From contig NZ_CP011402.1 of assembly GCF_001643775.1 (NCBI RefSeq), positions 1,162,001 through 1,226,000 of the forward strand: 64,000 nt of DNA. The letters run 5' to 3'. The number at the start of each line of letters is the position of its first letter. The stretch's first letter is position 1. This stretch comes from Denitrobacterium detoxificans. GTDB lineage: Bacteria > Actinomycetota > Coriobacteriia > Coriobacteriales > Eggerthellaceae. The position numbers and the translations under genes were made by a program. This document shows, piece by piece, positions 63,730-64,000 of the stretch. Under the pieces are notes generated by a model, which saw only the letters and a program-made list of their open reading frames with translations, had not been told where the DNA came from and did no database searches.

Positions 63730-64000
63730 GCGTTTCCTTTCGGGTGACGAAGCATTCGCCGAGGGCGTGCGCCTTGCTCGGCCCCAGGTCATTTCCGCGT
63801 ATCCCATTACGCCGCAGACCGTCGTGGTCGAACGTCTTTCCGAAATGGTGGAGCGTGGCGACCTGGTGGCGGAGTACCTGCACGTAGAAAGCGAGCACAC
63901 GGCCCTTTCTGCGGCCATTGGTGCTGCTGCCACGGGTGCGCGTACGTTTACCGCAACGAGCAGTCAGGGCTTGCTCTACATGGCGGAATGCCTTACGTAT
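63719..64000 (+). CDS. porA: 2-oxoacid:ferredoxin oxidoreductase, alpha subunit (5' part)
   Basis: The first 94 residues of the alpha subunit: LSGDEAFAEGVRLARPQVISAYPITPQTVVVERL, ESEHTALSAAIGAAATGARTFTATSSQGLLYMAE, the usual domain I start of PFOR-type enzymes. It runs off the window; the beta subunit should follow. ATG 63719 overlaps the delta stop by 11 bp. Confidence 0.9.
   Translation, partial: MSDKRFLSGDEAFAEGVRLARPQVISAYPITPQTVVVERLSEMVERGDLVAEYLHVESEHTALSAAIGAAATGARTFTATSSQGLLYMAECLTY

Noticed and set aside
1-64000. CRISPR array
   Set aside because: No series of regularly spaced 25-40 bp repeats was seen; the short tandem repeats found have no spacers.
1-64000. tRNA, rRNA or riboswitch
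   Set aside because: No cloverleaf with a T-loop consensus was seen. The att site is not in a tRNA gene. The metK upstream gap (112 bp) is too short for a SAM riboswitch.

Overview
The window is about 36.4 kb of complete-looking prophage (2149-38554) set in a high-GC chromosome. The host is most likely an anaerobic actinobacterium of the Coriobacteriia, probably Eggerthellaceae-like. This is an inference from gene content, not from a marker gene: a Tat-exported [NiFe] uptake hydrogenase with a membrane cytochrome b, rubrerythrin, an FeS-rich protein next to gltX, a DUF1461 membrane protein, and a phenylacetate-CoA ligase/2-oxoacid:ferredoxin oxidoreductase locus. No rRNA, tRNA, CRISPR array or insertion sequence was seen.

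Left host flank (1-2148): the end of an Rrf2-type FeS regulator, a MutY-like glycosylase lacking the usual FeS cysteines, and convergent prephenate dehydratase (pheA). The prophage lies in the gap between pheA and rubrerythrin, bounded by an exact 14-bp repeat (23/26 over the wider site).

Prophage (HK97-type siphovirus): a leftward cI-int arm diverges from a rightward cro/xis arm, with two good promoters and shared TGATAA-type half-sites. The early operon (4.1-13.0 kb) holds a second tyrosine recombinase, a NUMOD4/HNH endonuclease, SSB, a replication initiator with four palindromic iterons inside its gene (candidate origin), a DnaC-like loader, a ParB-like protein, a MazG-like protein and a run of small zinc-ribbon proteins, including one fusing a Lar-like (anti-restriction) ribbon to a P-loop. 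A late-regulator module (13.2-14.0 kb) with its own promoter and terminator sits among unusual 10-11 bp phased tandem repeats. Packaging, head, tail and lysis genes follow in canonical order (14.3-35.4 kb), including a probable programmed frameshift in the tail chaperone and a YadA-like tail fibre.

Two unusual regions end the prophage. Four tandem paralogous small genes (35490-36892), resembling free-standing tail-fibre tip domains, follow the endolysin; three have runs of 9-11 G immediately before the start codon, suggesting phase variation. On the opposite strand, two copies of one promoter/palindromic operator/leader hairpin drive small genes of unknown function, one set followed by an HTH protein, which is the architecture of anti-CRISPR/Aca-type anti-defence operons. 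In the excised circle the integrase frame would cross attP and gain 16 residues, and int transcription would run on into this accessory arm.

Right host flank (38555-64000): rubrerythrin; hydrogenase hyaABC with a maturation protease nearby; endonuclease III; mfd; pspA and a GIDE-like membrane protein; a PaaI thioesterase, a poly-ferredoxin and gltX; a DUF1461 protein and an ATP-grasp protein; metK-priA; then a LysR gene divergent from phenylacetate-CoA ligase, a LysR effector domain lacking the HTH, and the gamma, delta and (truncated) alpha subunits of a four-subunit 2-oxoacid:ferredoxin oxidoreductase, plausibly for aromatic amino acid oxidation to aryl-acetates.
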